Source: Neodontobutis hainanensis (taxonomy: Eukaryota; Chordata; Actinopteri; Gobiiformes; Odontobutidae). Taken from it: 64,000 nucleotides of DNA. Shown here piece by piece: positions 12,201 through 26,155 of this stretch. Where the stretch lies: positions 1,173,001 through 1,237,000 of the forward strand of contig JALDNG010000077.1 in assembly GCA_024349245.1 (NCBI GenBank). The letters are read 5' to 3'. A program made the position numbers and the translations under genes. The notes beneath the pieces were generated by a model, which was not told where the DNA came from, searched no databases, and was given only the letters and a program-made list of their open reading frames with translations. Positions within the stretch are counted from its first letter, which is position 1. Each line of letters starts with the position of its first letter.

Positions 12201-15035
12201 GGTTTACATAGAGTCTACTGCACATAAGGAGAAGGCACACTCTAAAGCTTCTAAACTTGACACCTTATGACCACTGCCACCCTTTATACCGTGCGGTCAT
12301 CATCACCACCTTCATCGCGATTACAGAATTGCCCATAGATCCACTGCCATCTGCTAGATTATAGATTTAACTCTTCCTTTAGAGAGGGCAGGGCCCCTAA
12401 GGGAGGATCAGCGGTAAAACGGGTGAAAGAGTGCCTGAGGCGCAGCCATGGCTTGCGGATGAGATTACAATATCTATTCTTTTTTTTTTTTTCAGCCCGC
12501 TAAAGGGGCCCCACTGTCATGAATACAGAGAGTAGTTAACATTTAACTGGCTCCAATGCAACTCAAATTATACACAATCCACTGTGACAGAAGGGTGAGC
12601 ATGTGACAAAGAACCTGCCAGATTTGCAGCATCATTGCACTCATCACCAATCAATACTTTCCACCAAGTAGTGCAAGATGTTGGGAAAACTTTGCAACTT
12701 TAAAAGAAACTTAAATTCAATGCTGAGGTCATTCTTGTCCTTGAGCACATGGGTTAAGTGTTGACTATTGTTGAGCAAACTGAGTAACAGATTTTGGACC
12801 ACACAATGTAACAGATACGTAAACACAACACCGCTTCCTGCTTGTGTTTCCGTCTCAGTTTCCCGTATGAAAGCGTACAAGTATTTGTCCAAAACAATCA
12901 CCCCCTCGCTCACAAAGGTAAAGAACAAAGCAAAAGTATATCCAGGCTCCCACACTCCACCTGCAAAATAAACCCCCACGCAGGAAGCAGCACTTCATTT
13001 TGCTGTCTGATGGAGCCAGACAAAAGCCAGCCCTGTCTCCATGTCACTCAAGCCTACAGGCTCCACATTAGTCCAGTTAGTTGAAATGTGATTAATTATA
13101 CATACATTGATAGAAACAGCATTAATTATAGATGGGCTGCTCAACGTCAAAGCTATTTCCCTCTCTTTCAGCATGATGAAAAGATTTTAAATAATAGGCC
13201 CCCTCTGTAGACGTCTGCATTCCAGCGTGGTAGGCTGGCGCTAAAGAGGCTTAAGCTAGAGCTGTTGTCTTAGCGGGGAATCACAGCTCGGCCCCAGCAT
13301 GTCTCAATACGGCGGTAGCGCACGTGGCTTCCTGGGTCTCACTTTTTGTTTAGTCTTTATCTTAAGAGAAAAGGCTGGGGCTCCTCAGCTGGTCACATGG
13401 CGTGTATAAGGTTCACCCAGTCTGTGACAAAGAATAGGGGTCTAAGTAACCCCATTAGGCTGGATAGTGTTTCACGTAACACCTGCTTAGCGTTCAGGAG
13501 CCCATGTGTTTCACTAGGAGATCAACATTCATGGTTTTATTGAGTGAAAACATTGAGGAGGAAGGAAAAAGACCAGAATATAAACGATGTTTCCTTAAAA
13601 GAAATCGGCTTACTTTCTTAAAGCCTGCAGATTCCAATCAAACTCAAATAGTGGGAACTTCCCCTTTAGGCAAGTCTTGGGGGATTTTGTGTTATTTGGA
13701 CGTGAGACCAAAAACTTTTCACACTCCTCTCATCCCAAAAGCTTTTAAATGTGTGGATGGGAGCATGTACGGGAAGGTGGTGATTTCTACTAAGACTGCG
13801 GAACCATTAGGGCCAACCTCTAATCTAGGTAGAGACTGTGGTTTCCGACTCCTGTGGGAATAAGCAATGCAATGTTTCTGCTTTCTGCTTTTTGCTTGAT
13901 ATCTTGCTGCCCTACATTAACCAGCGGTGGGGGGAAAAAGGGTGTTCACATGGACTCCCCAGTGGTTTTACCCAACTCCCCTGGGCTGACCCTTAAATAT
14001 AAACACACAAAAACACTGTTCGATTATGTAAACACATTCCCTTTAAACACTTTCACTGAATAAATAACTTTCAGTCACTTTTTAATGCAGCAAACTTGGA
14101 ATTAAATTTTGATTAGGCAAATGCACAGGAGGATGACAGAAATTATCTATGTAGAAGACATAATCGACTGGCAAACATAAAAAGGCAGGGGGATGGCTGC
14201 TTTGTGAGTTCCCCGGTAGCTGCTTAGAGGTGGCTGCCTTCAAGCTGTCACATAACACTGTCTCTGCTCCCTCCCTCACCTACCGCCTTCTCTTTTTCTT
14301 GCGCTACGCTGTGACAAGGCATCTTTCCAGACATTTTAGTTGGATGGAGATTTGCAGCAGCTCATTACAGACTGGGAGGCTCCGTGAGCGGATGCAGTCA
14401 CTCGGAGATGGATTGAGTGGGTCTGTTTATTGACATGCCTTAATCTGACACTGGGTAAAGGGAATGAGTCACCGCCTCCAGACACAGTGCCACATCACAG
14501 CCACTCCAGCCAAACAGGGAGGGGGCTGCAGCCCGGGATACGAGTGGAACTTCATCAGCGCTCATTAATCCAACTACCTCGGGCCACTCGCTCAAACAAG
14601 CCCTGTTTACACTGGCTGCATGGAGGGCCGATGGAGCTTTTTAAATGCCATGTGTGCAGGTGCTGACAAACATGCTCTCCAGTCTCATCAAAACCCTTGA
14701 ATCCGGCTAACCCCTAAACATAATATCTGTGTAGACCAGCTGCCAGGGCATTATATCATAGCTGCTACTCAAATCGGGGCGGATGATGGGGAATCAAGCC
14801 AAATTTGAAAACAGATGGGCATCTGAGATGGTTCAGCTTGCGTCACAACCAGGCTACTCCTAACAAGCTATAGTGGAGTAGTTAGCTTTTTGATCCTGTT
14901 TACTTTAATGTGCAGCGCATCTGGTGCTAATATAGGGGGATGGTCTTTTTTAGACAGCTGTCAGCATTTGGGATTGACAGCAGAGCATTAACTACTTGCA
15001 CATCACACAAGTGCATCTGTAAATCCAGCTTGTTA

Positions 15036-15043
15036 ACAGACAG
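15036..15043. repeat. left target-site duplication of hAT-like element
   Basis: ACAGACAG directly precedes the element's terminal CAGGGCCGTG and is repeated exactly after the other end (16109-16116). Eight bases is the standard duplication length for hAT transposons. Confidence 0.75.
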
Positions 15044-15184
15044 CAGGGCCGTGCAGAGAGCTACAGAGGGGCAGGGGCTCAAATTTCTAAAGAGGCACAT
15101 TCATAAAACAAGACTTGTTCACCATTAAAGTGCAGGTAAAAGAAAGGTTTGCTGTGCTCATTGTTGCTTCTGAAACTCATTTAC

Positions 15185-15219
15185 TTTTATAAGAGGTCCG
15201 GGGGAGACCTCTTATAAAA
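15185..15219. repeat. perfect 14-bp inverted repeat with 7-nt loop
   Basis: TTTTATAAGAGGTC, a 7-nt spacer CGGGGGA, then the exact reverse complement. It lies about 140 bp inside the left end of the hAT-like element and is probably one of its subterminal structures. Confidence 0.8.
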
Positions 15220-16036
15220 ATATATTTAAATAATTTAAAATATAGGCCACTTTGTTTTTAAACCTATACTTAGTTTTAAATGTTATTTTATTCATTTGGT
15301 TGCAGAAGGCCTAAATACAACTGAATTTGACAGAAAGGATAAGGACACATTAGCCTAAAATCCTGCATATTCTGCCTTTAAATAAATTTTTAAATGTCAA
15401 ATACAAAACTATCAATTCAAGAAAACCCACATTTGTTTGATAAATAAATATGAAAATAATACAATCAGGCACAATGAAAAGTGCACTGAGCATTTTAATG
15501 GCATTAACTAAAACCGTTCAATTGCTCCAGGTTTATCTTAAAACATAAATACACCAATTTATTTCTAGTGTTTTCACAGTATGGGGTAACATTTTACTTA
15601 AAATGCTTAAAATTAGTTCTGTTCAGTATTTAGTATTCGCACAGAAACTGACACTGAACTTAAGGCTGACTCTTTGAACTTAGTGTGTGAACAGACTTAC
15701 ACTGTTTTTCACTCCTTTTCAGATTTTTATCATCCAAAGTAACATACGTTAAGTTCAACAAATGCAAAAGATGTAAAATAATTACTCACTTTGTTTGCCA
15801 GTTTAAATCAGGTCAAATATGTGAGACAGTCAAGTAAGTTAACTTGACTTTTTGAGTAGTTTTTAACTAACTTCTAGCTAACTAGGTTTTAGTATAGAAC
15901 TAATTTATCAACCTAAGCTTAAACCATTTAGAATCTGCCGGCGGCTGTGTCCCCGGGCCATAATGTGCTGCATATATAAACAAAATACAGATTAATCAGG
16001 CTACACCCATTTGCTAAAATGTGCTTTTGACCAAAG

Positions 16037-16066
16037 TGCACTTTTGGGCATCAGTCCAAAAGTGCA
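16037..16066. repeat. perfect 11-bp inverted repeat with 8-nt loop
   Basis: TGCACTTTTGG, spacer GCATCAGT, then CCAAAAGTGCA. It lies about 45 bp inside the right end of the hAT-like element. A related word (GTGCTTTTGACCAAAGTGCA) just upstream suggests a small subterminal repeat cluster. Confidence 0.8.
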
Positions 16067-16108
16067 GGGGCTCCGGCCCCCATAGCCCCCCACCTCTACA
16101 CGTGCCTG

Positions 16109-16116
16109 ACAGACAG
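16109..16116. repeat. right target-site duplication of hAT-like element
   Basis: ACAGACAG, identical to the copy at the left flank. Confidence 0.75.
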
Positions 16117-16415
16117 ACTAACAGAAGGACACCGAATGAACAAAGCAAACAAAGCAGTGCTTCATTACCATAGACAATAATGGACAGTGGGACCAGTTGG
16201 CTTGAGGAAGTCTGCTTTCCACTGACTTACTGAAAATTAAGATAATTTGTAATGCTTTTGTTTAGAAATAATAGCTTGGACAGGATTCTTGTGGAGAGTG
16301 GTGTTGCGTGGTGTAACATTTATGTTTAAAAGCCTGTGAATGTTGAAAAGACCTGTTCTCTACATAGTTTAGCTTATCCTTAAAGCTAACATCACTACCT
16401 ACATCTTAATTTTTC

Positions 16416-16440
16416 AAAAAAAAAAAAAAAAAAAAAAAAA
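16416..16440. repeat. poly(A) run, 25 bases
   Basis: An uninterrupted run of 25 A. No SINE or LINE body is recognisable before it, so I treat it as a simple repeat. Confidence 0.9.
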
Positions 16441-17050
16441 CTGATTTGTTAAAACTCTGAACATGTAATAAAATCTGTGGCTTTAAAAATGATTATATAA
16501 TAGTAACTGTGGCAGTCCATTATTTAACTGTAAATTTAACATATGGAACGGTAGAAATGTAAATACACTAGGCCGCCTTTTTATGCTAAACAATGTGTAT
16601 AGCTTTTTCTTAAGAATTATAATGCATACAACAACAAAACATTTGCAGTGAGTCAGATGGAATTGCACGATTACAGTATATAGATATTAAATGTTGAGAA
16701 AGATAAAAAAACAAGTGTGGCAGAATTAGAGCTGGCCCTGCTGTTGTCTCCATCAGGGACTGGGACTGTGGCAGCTTGAGCGTCGAGCCAGCGCAGGGGG
16801 GTCCAGATGCAGCGGGCTTGACCCACTCATTCTTGAGGGAGGGGAGGGGCTTGCGGCGGCTGAAACACACAGGGATTAGCCGTGCTGACTTCATTTAATT
16901 TAATTTGTATTAGGGGCTGTCTTTGGGGGGGCAAACATCGTTTTTCACTGCAGGGGGATATATGGGGTCACGCAAAACAGCAACAGACGGTAGATCTCAG
17001 CTTCCTGTAGTGGATTCACAGGGGAAGCCAGTGTATTCCCAAGCTTGAGC

Positions 17051-17071
17051 CACACACACACACACACACAC
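17051..17071. repeat. (CA)n microsatellite
   Basis: About ten uninterrupted CA units. Confidence 0.95.
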
Positions 17072-20000
17072 TTTGTTGTGCACGTTCACCTTGTAATTAT
17101 GTCTAGCTCTATCCCTATGATTTAAACATATCTGAGCTGCTGCACCCACCTTTCCACTGCTCCAAAAGAAAGATCTTGAATCCTTTTGTTCTGCCACCAT
17201 GAACAACATGTAGTAATTTTGGGGGCTTATCAAAGCTGAGCCTTGTGCACTTGCATGTTTGTATTTATAGTAGTATTAGATGGAAACACACACTAAGCTG
17301 TTATCTCCTAAGAACATATCTGCAGGCTGGATGTTTATCTGCACTGATGCAGATTGGAGGAGTTCTCTTTGTCTCAGTGCAGTGCTACATAATATTATTT
17401 GTCTTTTGTTTTTTGTTTTTTTCTCATCACTTATTTCTCGCAGACTGATACAGTTTGATATCCCATAGTGGAGCAATCCTTTTAGTTACCCTCCGGCAAC
17501 TAATGTGCTTTTACGTGTAATCTGGGAATTGATTAAATGAAAAGGAGAGGAGGGGGAAAAAAAATCTGTACACAATCGAATATTTCAACTCCCCTTTGTA
17601 TTCCCTGAAACATGACTTACAGGGTTAGGCAGAGGCGGGAAACAACTGCAGCGAGTGACTGAGCGCCCGACATGCTTCCTCACAATTTACAATAGCACTG
17701 CAGGAAGAAAAAAATATGGCACTGATCAACCATCAAGTAAAGCTAAAGCCTGCGGACATATTCAGCTTTGCAGGTGACATAGTCAGAGAGAAGCTAATGT
17801 AGTATGTGCAGGGTGAAGTATATTATTACAAACAATACTGGAAAGCATGGAAATGTATGAAGTAAAAGCACTAGACTGACAGAAAGCTCACTAGCATCTA
17901 TCAAACTCTTCACCCATCCCTTATCAGAAGCGGTGTAAAATGTCAAAGAAAAAAGGGTGGCAAGAGAAGTCATCTCCGTCTCCTTTTTGATCGCAAGTGG
18001 AATAATTGGAACACTCTTAGGCTCATTACACGAGTTGCCCGCCAGCCAAAAGACGACTCCGACTGCCCTTCTTCATTCATGTTCCTGGCTTTGAAAAATA
18101 TTGCCTTCCTCTAGTTACAACTCTTTATGAGATGCAAGGACTAGAGGTCCTGGTACCTACATTAGCAGGTAATCTCACTATGTCTTTCAAAATATTGCTT
18201 TTAACTGTCAACACTGAACAGCTAGATAATGGAGTTGCATATTGTAGTCTTACTTTTAGGGATTGCCAATTACAGGAGTCATTCAAGTCCTTTTTACTGA
18301 GGTTAGTTTGCACTGGCTTCAAAAGTGGCTCAAATAAGATGTGAAAAACATTCATTTCCAAATACACAGGATTAGTAAAACCTTATAAGAAATCTTGTAA
18401 TCTTGTAAAAAGAAAGATCTTGAGCATTTGTCCCACAATGTGAACATAACTGTATTGTCCTAATTCTTATTACAACAAGACTTGTAATTATAGTGACTCT
18501 AATTACTACTGTATTACCTAAATTAACCCTATTCAGGGTTTAGCTCACATGCACACTGACGGTATCTAAGACATGCGCATGAAGAATGACACCACTGTCC
18601 CTTCAGATAAATCCAGCATAATTAGCAGTGTGCCTTACAGGGCTTGTGTGATGGTAACAATTAGCGCTACTGTAGCAAAGGTCACACAAAACAGTTTTGA
18701 GAGGATGCCTTACGCATGAAAAGTAGGAGGAGACAATTGAAGAAACTATGCTTCCGAGAAGGCTTATAAACAATTTAATCGGTGAGTTTCTTCACTTGGA
18801 AATAAAAGAAGCTAAAAACCCATGAAATGACAAGTAGACTCCCAGCTAACATAGTTTAAATGGATCTGTGATTAGGTTTGCGGAAAGTGCTGCAGGGTGT
18901 ATCTGTGAACTGGTGTCAAATCGATTGGAGGTGTGATAGCTGCCGTTACTCTGTTGTTGCATGTGTTTATTAACTGAGGTGTAATGTGCTTGGCCTTAGT
19001 TATCATTATTAATTGTGTGAGAGAGACACGCACAACCAGAGATCCAGTACTGCTCCACCCAGGTGCACAGGTTAATGAGCTGAGTCAAAAATGTTGACAC
19101 TGAGGTAAACAAGTGCCCACGCGGCACTACTTCTATTTCAAGGCTTCCCCCATGTGACTCGGCTCGTCTAGAACTCCCAGAATGCACCTAAGCAGAGAGC
19201 TCAGGGTTCACAGCCGGCCTCCACAAGGAATTCACTCGGCTCCCTCTCCTCACCACCATCACACCCCAATGAGATAAGTAACAACAGCACATTCAAATAT
19301 AGCATCTCAAACAACACATACGATTCAGCACGACTTGATTCCCACTTGGAACACTAGTGGCCCCTTCCCCCGCCATGTCTCCCTCCAACACTTCATTAAC
19401 AGTAAGTGATACAAACAACCTTAAACTGATAGGATCAACTACTCATTCTCCTATCAGCCATTGTCTTTGTCTATCACTGCATGAGTCATAATGAGTGTTT
19501 AACATATGCCTTATGCCTTGGGTGGTTTGCTGATTACAATTCACCACGCAATGCAGCATGTAATAAAGAGATGCATAAATATGTTGAGTGCATGCTATAA
19601 TGATGGACGGTCTAGAAAAATATTTTTGAAAAGAATGCTCAAAAATTGTAATGTTTCCTTGAAGTAGATACAATTAAAATTTAGGTAAATTGGGCTTTAT
19701 TTGAATAAACAATTCAGATGAAGTACCTAAATATAGTCTTATTTAATCTCACTTTTAAAAGTAAGTAAGTATATTCTTGCTAAATCTCATTGAATGTACC
19801 ATGTTTGACATGTTCAGTTTAGTTTTTAGATGTGTCAATAAACCATTTCCGTGACAAATTCTAATGTGGGCCAACTTGTCACTGTGAAATTTATTTAAAG
19901 CAACAAACACAGCACTTCTGAAAGTGTAAGCCTGAACTTGCTGAAACCTCAATGGTCGGGGAATGGAAACACATGTTAACACCCATAGACCCATGAGACT

Positions 20001-23000
20001 ATAAGCTTAATAAAAGAACAAAATGTGATAATCATTGATCTCATTTGTTGGAAACCTAATCTCTCTGACTCATATGAAGACTGGCAACACTGGGTGACAA
20101 TGACACATTGCATCCCCCACATCTGAAGTCCTAAACAAGTGTTGAGGGAAGCAGTGATAAGCGGCTCCTTATCCTTTTAAAGGCACTCCTGTAATCGGAC
20201 GGCTGTGGGAGGAGGGAGAGGGATTCAGCTTCAGGGACTTAGTCTGGATTATATCTAGTCCTCTAAATTAAACCAAAAGTCAGCTTTCAGCAGTTGCTCA
20301 TGCAAGCTGGCGACTGGCTTGTTATGTCAAGGCAATTGAGTGCGGTCAGTAATTAGAAATGCTCTCACACAGTTGTAAGTAAAATCATATCCACACCTTA
20401 ACCAAACATTATGTGGTTTCATGTGGTTTCACTCTCCTTTCACTTGTGACCATGTTCAAAATGGCTTCCTCGTCCACTGTGTACCTGCCCTCGCTGCCAA
20501 CCGGCTTAGCCACTGACAAGCCTCTCAGCCTGGGCAAGATCACTCTGTCCCCATTGATGCTGTTTTCACCAGCAAACAAGGCCAAATCTGGGGCTTAGAG
20601 GCAAAAATAATCATTACTGGGTAGTGTACAAATCAAAAGTCAGAACATGGCTCCCATGTTGTACTACGTCCTCCCCCACAACCACAACAACACTTGGTAT
20701 TTTGTCAGCTTTTCTTTGGGGCACCAACAAAATGTCATCCATAATGTAGTTCCATTAACAATTCAAACAAACGGATTTAAAAAGTCAATTTGCTGAAGCA
20801 GTGTATCCATGTTTTAGCATGTTAACATGCACAAATAAGTAGAAACACGGTCATCACAGATACATGAAAATGACAATTATGAGCAGATAAAGCCTTTGAG
20901 GTGACCTCCCTACTCACTAAAATAAGACAGAACAAGGACTATTCCTTAGAAAAAAACAAAAGCAGAGTAACTTTAAACTAAAGAGGTTACTGGGGAACAT
21001 AGGCCAAGTGCTATTCATTCATTAACTTGGCCGGCTGTGCTTTGGTATGTCAAATGGTGGACGTGAGGGGAAAGTCAAAGCTGACGGCCCATTGTGCACC
21101 ACAGCTGGACACAGACTGTGAACCTTGAATATTGTTTTGTAATGCCATACCAGACAACACAAAGAGGCTGGTAGAGCCATTATTAATTCTCTAGCAAGAC
21201 AAACATAACTATTAGTACTGTTTTCTTCCTTTCTGCAATCAGCCCGCAAAAGGTATCTAATCTATTCCCTGGCACACACACTGGCAACAACTTGACCTGG
21301 TATCACTCCAGCAAAGAAATGGCTTTGCGCCTTCCAGGAAAGAAGATAGGGGGGTAAATATAATGCCTAGGCCCTTTCTCAAAAGCCCTAATCCCAGGGA
21401 AACAAACCTGAGTCAAACAGACCCACCTGATTTACTTTCAGGAAAAGCAGATAATCAAAATGCAAAACAGTCTTTGATAGAAAAATGAGCCGACTTCTAA
21501 CAGTAAATCCCCTACAAGTAACATCAGCAAATTCTCCTGTGAACTTTTATTTGTGGGCTGTGTTTGGGTTTTAATGTAATCACGCTGAATACGCGCCTCC
21601 ATTGGTGAGTCTATCTGATTTATGTCAGGCTGAATCAGACAGACTGTGTGGAGCACTACAGACATCATGAATGAGAATAACAGCCCCACATTAGGGGTCC
21701 CACCATCTCTTCAGACAGGGGGACAATGGGCATGGGAGCATAGATAAAGGAGGGCGGTAACAGGGCTGAAGGGATGGCTGATGCAGATTGAGTAGAGTAA
21801 AAAGTAAAAGAAGAAGAAAGGAGGACCAAGACAGTGGTCACATAAGGCAGGAGGAGCTCCGAGAGCCTATACTCGGTCATAGCCCATTAGGCTGGCTGGG
21901 TGAAAATGCTACAGCTCATTACATGCTCTGCCACTGCTCTGTGGATGAACAATGCACAATTATGCTACCCCGCTGCTCCTCTAGCCACACTGCCGCATGC
22001 CTCTGAGGCGGCCGATATTGCTGCTAGAACGGCATGACTGCCAACAGCTTCAGCACTCATCAAACATCCCATACAAGCGCTCCCCTACTGCAAATCCAGG
22101 TTTATGTTGAGACACAAAAGCACTATGAGTTTGCTCAAGCAAAAGGGAAAGGAGAAACAGGAAAGGATGACTATAGAGCAGACCAAACAAAACATAGGTA
22201 TAAAGCCGTTATTGTGTGTAATACAATGACTTTCGCTCCCTATTGTCTCCTTTAGACTTACCCTCGTTGCACTAAAAAGAGGTAAACATGCAACAATGGA
22301 GTGATTCTTTGATTTCCATTTGAATTAAGTACTCTTGAATGTTATAATTAAAACCAGGTGCTCACTGTGCAGACAGTTAAAACGTACCAACAATTAGTAC
22401 GATAAAGCTGAGGGCAGGCACATCTGCAATGCAGTGAATAACTAAGCTGAGGATCCATCTATCCACCAGCAAATTGGTTCACTTCGAAGTCCTTCTTCTT
22501 CCCAATTATGCATGCAGAAGTTGACATTTAATGTGATGGGGGGAAATGCTAACTAACATCCTCCTGCTTCCTCTTTGTTTTAGGCAGAAAACAGGACACT
22601 TGGAAAGGTCATTCTTCCCTGGTGTCAAAGCTTGGAAAAGTTTCTATTCACAAGCACAAGTATTGTTATGTTGAACAGAGGACCCTTCCCCCACTTCCCT
22701 GTCATTCAAAGCCCTGGGAACTCTCAACCATGAGGCAACAAGTCTTGAAACCTGTGGTTCCGCTCCAGCAACTCAGCTAAATCAGTCCTGACCGAAGATA
22801 TATACATTTTAATAAACTGTTCCCTTCTACATCCTTGGTGAATTCAAAGATAGTGACTTGAAATTACTTATTGTCACAATTTGTAAAAAAGGACAGAAAC
22901 AAAATTTCTCTATAAGATATGAAATTATTGAAACAGTACAAATAGCTTTAACATGCCAATACACATCGCTTCCAGTTTAATATTCTGCAGCTGCAGGGAC

Positions 23001-25452
23001 ATATTTCTCTTGACATATAGTGGATATGACAGCACAAGCACTATTATGAGCTCCTACAGCAAATAGATTTCACTCCTAGCCATAACAAGTCCAAGAATTT
23101 GTGTTTTCAAATATGTAGACTGACCTTTCCTATGCTATATTAAAATAACTACAGGCATTTTCAAACATTGGCAGCGCAATCTGTAAAATGAAAGGTGAGG
23201 TTTGTTTTGATTCTCCCGGAGCCTTTCATATGTTATAACTTCTACTCAGACATAGAAAACTAAGCAGTACTTTTTTTCTCCTGTGTAAGTCATCCAGTAC
23301 TGACATTTATTATTATTTAAACATTTCTTATTAAGTCTTGGTTTGAACATTCCTTGGTCAAAAGTCCAAGGACTTCAATGAAAGCAAACACATTGTAATA
23401 TATTTGTGTCGGTAAGTTTAATTTGAGGTATAAGAAGAAAAAAAAACAACTCTGTAGGAATCTCATTTAAATGGGTAATTACATCCACGCAGCATTGCTC
23501 GCAGGGTTTAACAAGGTGCATAATGATGTCCCTTTCCCCAGCGATAAACATCATCACTATGTCCTTTTCCTTCACTCCATTTAGTCCTCTCTCATTTACC
23601 AGTGGAAGCATCAAGTGCAGCCCATTGCCATTACACCGCCTTTGTATTTGAGGACGCAAATTGTAGCTCGACTAAGGCCATTAATTGACTGAACGATACT
23701 GTAGTTCTTACCTTTTTTTTTTGCTCCAGATCATACAGATTTAACAAGCAATTAAATATATAACAATTTATCCCCTTTTAATTGCTGCCGTTGTTGTTAG
23801 ATTAATGATAAGCTCTTTTGAAGTGGGAATTTTGGATCATTTTAGAACTACATTTTTATGGCATATTCTTAAACTTGAGTACTTTTTAATAGTGTCACAG
23901 CATGCTTAATAAATTGGCATGAAAATACGCTTTACGATACAATACAATACTGCTCTTAAATGGAGGGCTGCTTTACGGTAAGACCAGTCCCTGTTTAATG
24001 TAACATTAATGCATCTAATGCAATAATTCATTTTGTGTTTAAAAAGTGTTTATTTATATACATGATATGATTAGTTAGAGTTAATGTTTTAATCTGGAGG
24101 GGCATTAATCTGGCTTTACACTTAGTATAGTTAGGTTAATTAAGCATGTTAACTGAACTATTGTTTGTGCATGTGAAGTGGGCGGTTAAACTATTAAGTC
24201 AAACTATTGCCGAAAAGCAATTGGTATAAAAGCAGAAACTCTCTCGCTGTTGGTCCAAAAATGCTTGGCTATGAAGGTTGTGCTCTGCTCACATTGTACT
24301 ATAAACTGTGCTCCACTGTTTTGGAGAATCCAGTCCAACTCCAGTCTGACTACGTAAATAAGCAGTTTCTATAAACAGCATCAAGAGAAATTCAAACTAG
24401 TGCGATTCCGGACAAAGAGTTTGCATTTGAAGATCCTAACAGGGCAGTGCTGACTGCTCACTATGATATTATAACGCTATTTTTTCATACAACCTCACAA
24501 AAAAAAATCAGTTTACAAGAACAAAGCTTAATGTGTTTTTTTATACCACCAGAAATATAATATATTTTGAAAAGAAAAAGCCTTCTGGTACCAACAATAG
24601 AAAAGTTATTGTTGCCCGTTGATATGCTTTGTGCAATAGCATCTTCTCCACATCCTAACACCACATTTTACAGCGAGAAATAACCCATTTGAGGCTGAAG
24701 CAATACAGGTTGAGGAAAAATCATTGCCATTCTATAAATAGATTCCTCTCCTCTCTTTTTTCTCCCTTATTCTGTCTGCACTTGTTTTTCTGGGCTTTGT
24801 CATTTCGTCTGCAGTATTATTTTCCATGTGTGCTCCTCGGTGGTCGCAGATGGTTGAGGGCACACGCCGTGACATGCGGACGTCAAACGCCGTCACTCAT
24901 GTGTTTGGACTCCTGGATACCAAACCAGAGGGTGGCAGCCCCCAAAGGACCCTTTCAACCCATGCTTCTGACTGGCTGCCTGGGGGTGTTATGTCAATTC
25001 TCACTGTACCTCTGCCACATTCCCAGTGACATGTAGTGTTAGGGTTGTGTGGGTTCAGGGTCAAGGCCTTAAAAACCCAACCATGTATAAAACTAGCGGA
25101 GGTTGAGTGAAAACCATCTTCTTGAGTAATGATACTGAATCAGTCAGGAGCTTTAGCGCTTTTTTGCTCTGAACGCGTTGAAAAATGAAATAAGAGGGCA
25201 CGGTGTAAGTACTTCACTGTCACTCGGTTCATTCCTGCCTGACAGACGAGGCTTCATTCCACTGTATACTTGAAAAGCAGAGCGTTTCCAAAGTCTCTCT
25301 AAATAATTAACAGGTTTATCCGCCACTCAATCAGCATTACATCTGACGCTTTTGGAGATGAAACAAGGCTTTCTTGATTGCTTTGAAAAGATGAGACTTG
25401 AGAGAATACAACATACACAACACACTCCAACAACAAACCCAAACAGGAATAA

Positions 25453-25472
25453 ATATATATATATATATATAT
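25453..25472. repeat. (AT)n microsatellite
   Basis: Ten uninterrupted AT units. Confidence 0.9.
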
Positions 25473-26114
25473 AAACTCTGACTTTAAAGTTCAGGGATTC
25501 AAGTATTATCTTTTTTTTGTTGCATGTTGAGTTAATTTATTTAAGCAAAAAAAATCAATTCAGAATACGACTTGTTTAATGGCACAGAGGAGCTATAAAT
25601 GTAAAACGTGCCCAAAAGATAAAGCCCAATCAAATCCAAAACATCAAGAAAACGTTTTTATTGATTTATAAATACATTTTTTTATATGTCCTACTTTCAG
25701 CCATTACAGCTGTGCAAACAAATCTCCGAATCAGTATGTTACATTTCTTGCTAACCATAGGGCAGATTCACAATTGAGAAAACAACTTAGATAACATAGA
25801 ATTAACACTAATTTAAATATTTGTTTATTTTAGGTAGAAACTACTAGAATATTCCACATGAGCTTGATCAAGTCAATTAGCGGCACTTAATTCTCAATGA
25901 ATTGCCGAGCCCTACCATGTAGTACTAAAGAAGCCAGGACACCATCTTATCAAAGATGCAGAATCCCAGCCATGACCATCAAACATGTCCCATTTTGCCT
26001 CTCACTTCTCCTTCTGCAAGATCAGAGGGGTCCATAATGATGCGAATGATAATGTCACAGGCTGTATTTCACATAAATGTGTCATTCCATAAGAAATATT
26101 ATATGCATGCTTTA

Positions 26115-26116
<2 letters not shown>

Positions 26117-26149
<33 letters not shown>
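26117..26149. repeat. (GT)n microsatellite
   Basis: About sixteen uninterrupted GT units followed by a short GA-rich stretch; the longest dinucleotide run in the window. Confidence 0.95.

Positions 26150-26155
<6 letters not shown>

Larger units (their letters stand above)
15044..16108. mobile_element. non-autonomous hAT-type DNA transposon
   Basis: A 1065-bp element in intron 2 of pcdh19. The left end reads CAGGGCCGTGCAGAG; the right end, read on the other strand, is CAGGCACGTGTAGAG, an imperfect terminal inverted repeat matching at 12 of 15 positions. Perfect 8-bp duplications flank it. The interior is A+T-rich and has no transposase-like frame, so any movement must have depended on an enzyme made elsewhere. 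Just inside each end is a perfect hairpin: 14-bp arms at 15185-15198 and 15206-15219, and 11-bp arms at 16037-16047 and 16056-16066. C+G-rich patches near both ends also fit a hAT element. The superfamily assignment rests on the duplication length and the CAGGG-type ends. The perfect duplication with somewhat diverged termini suggests moderate age. Confidence 0.72.
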
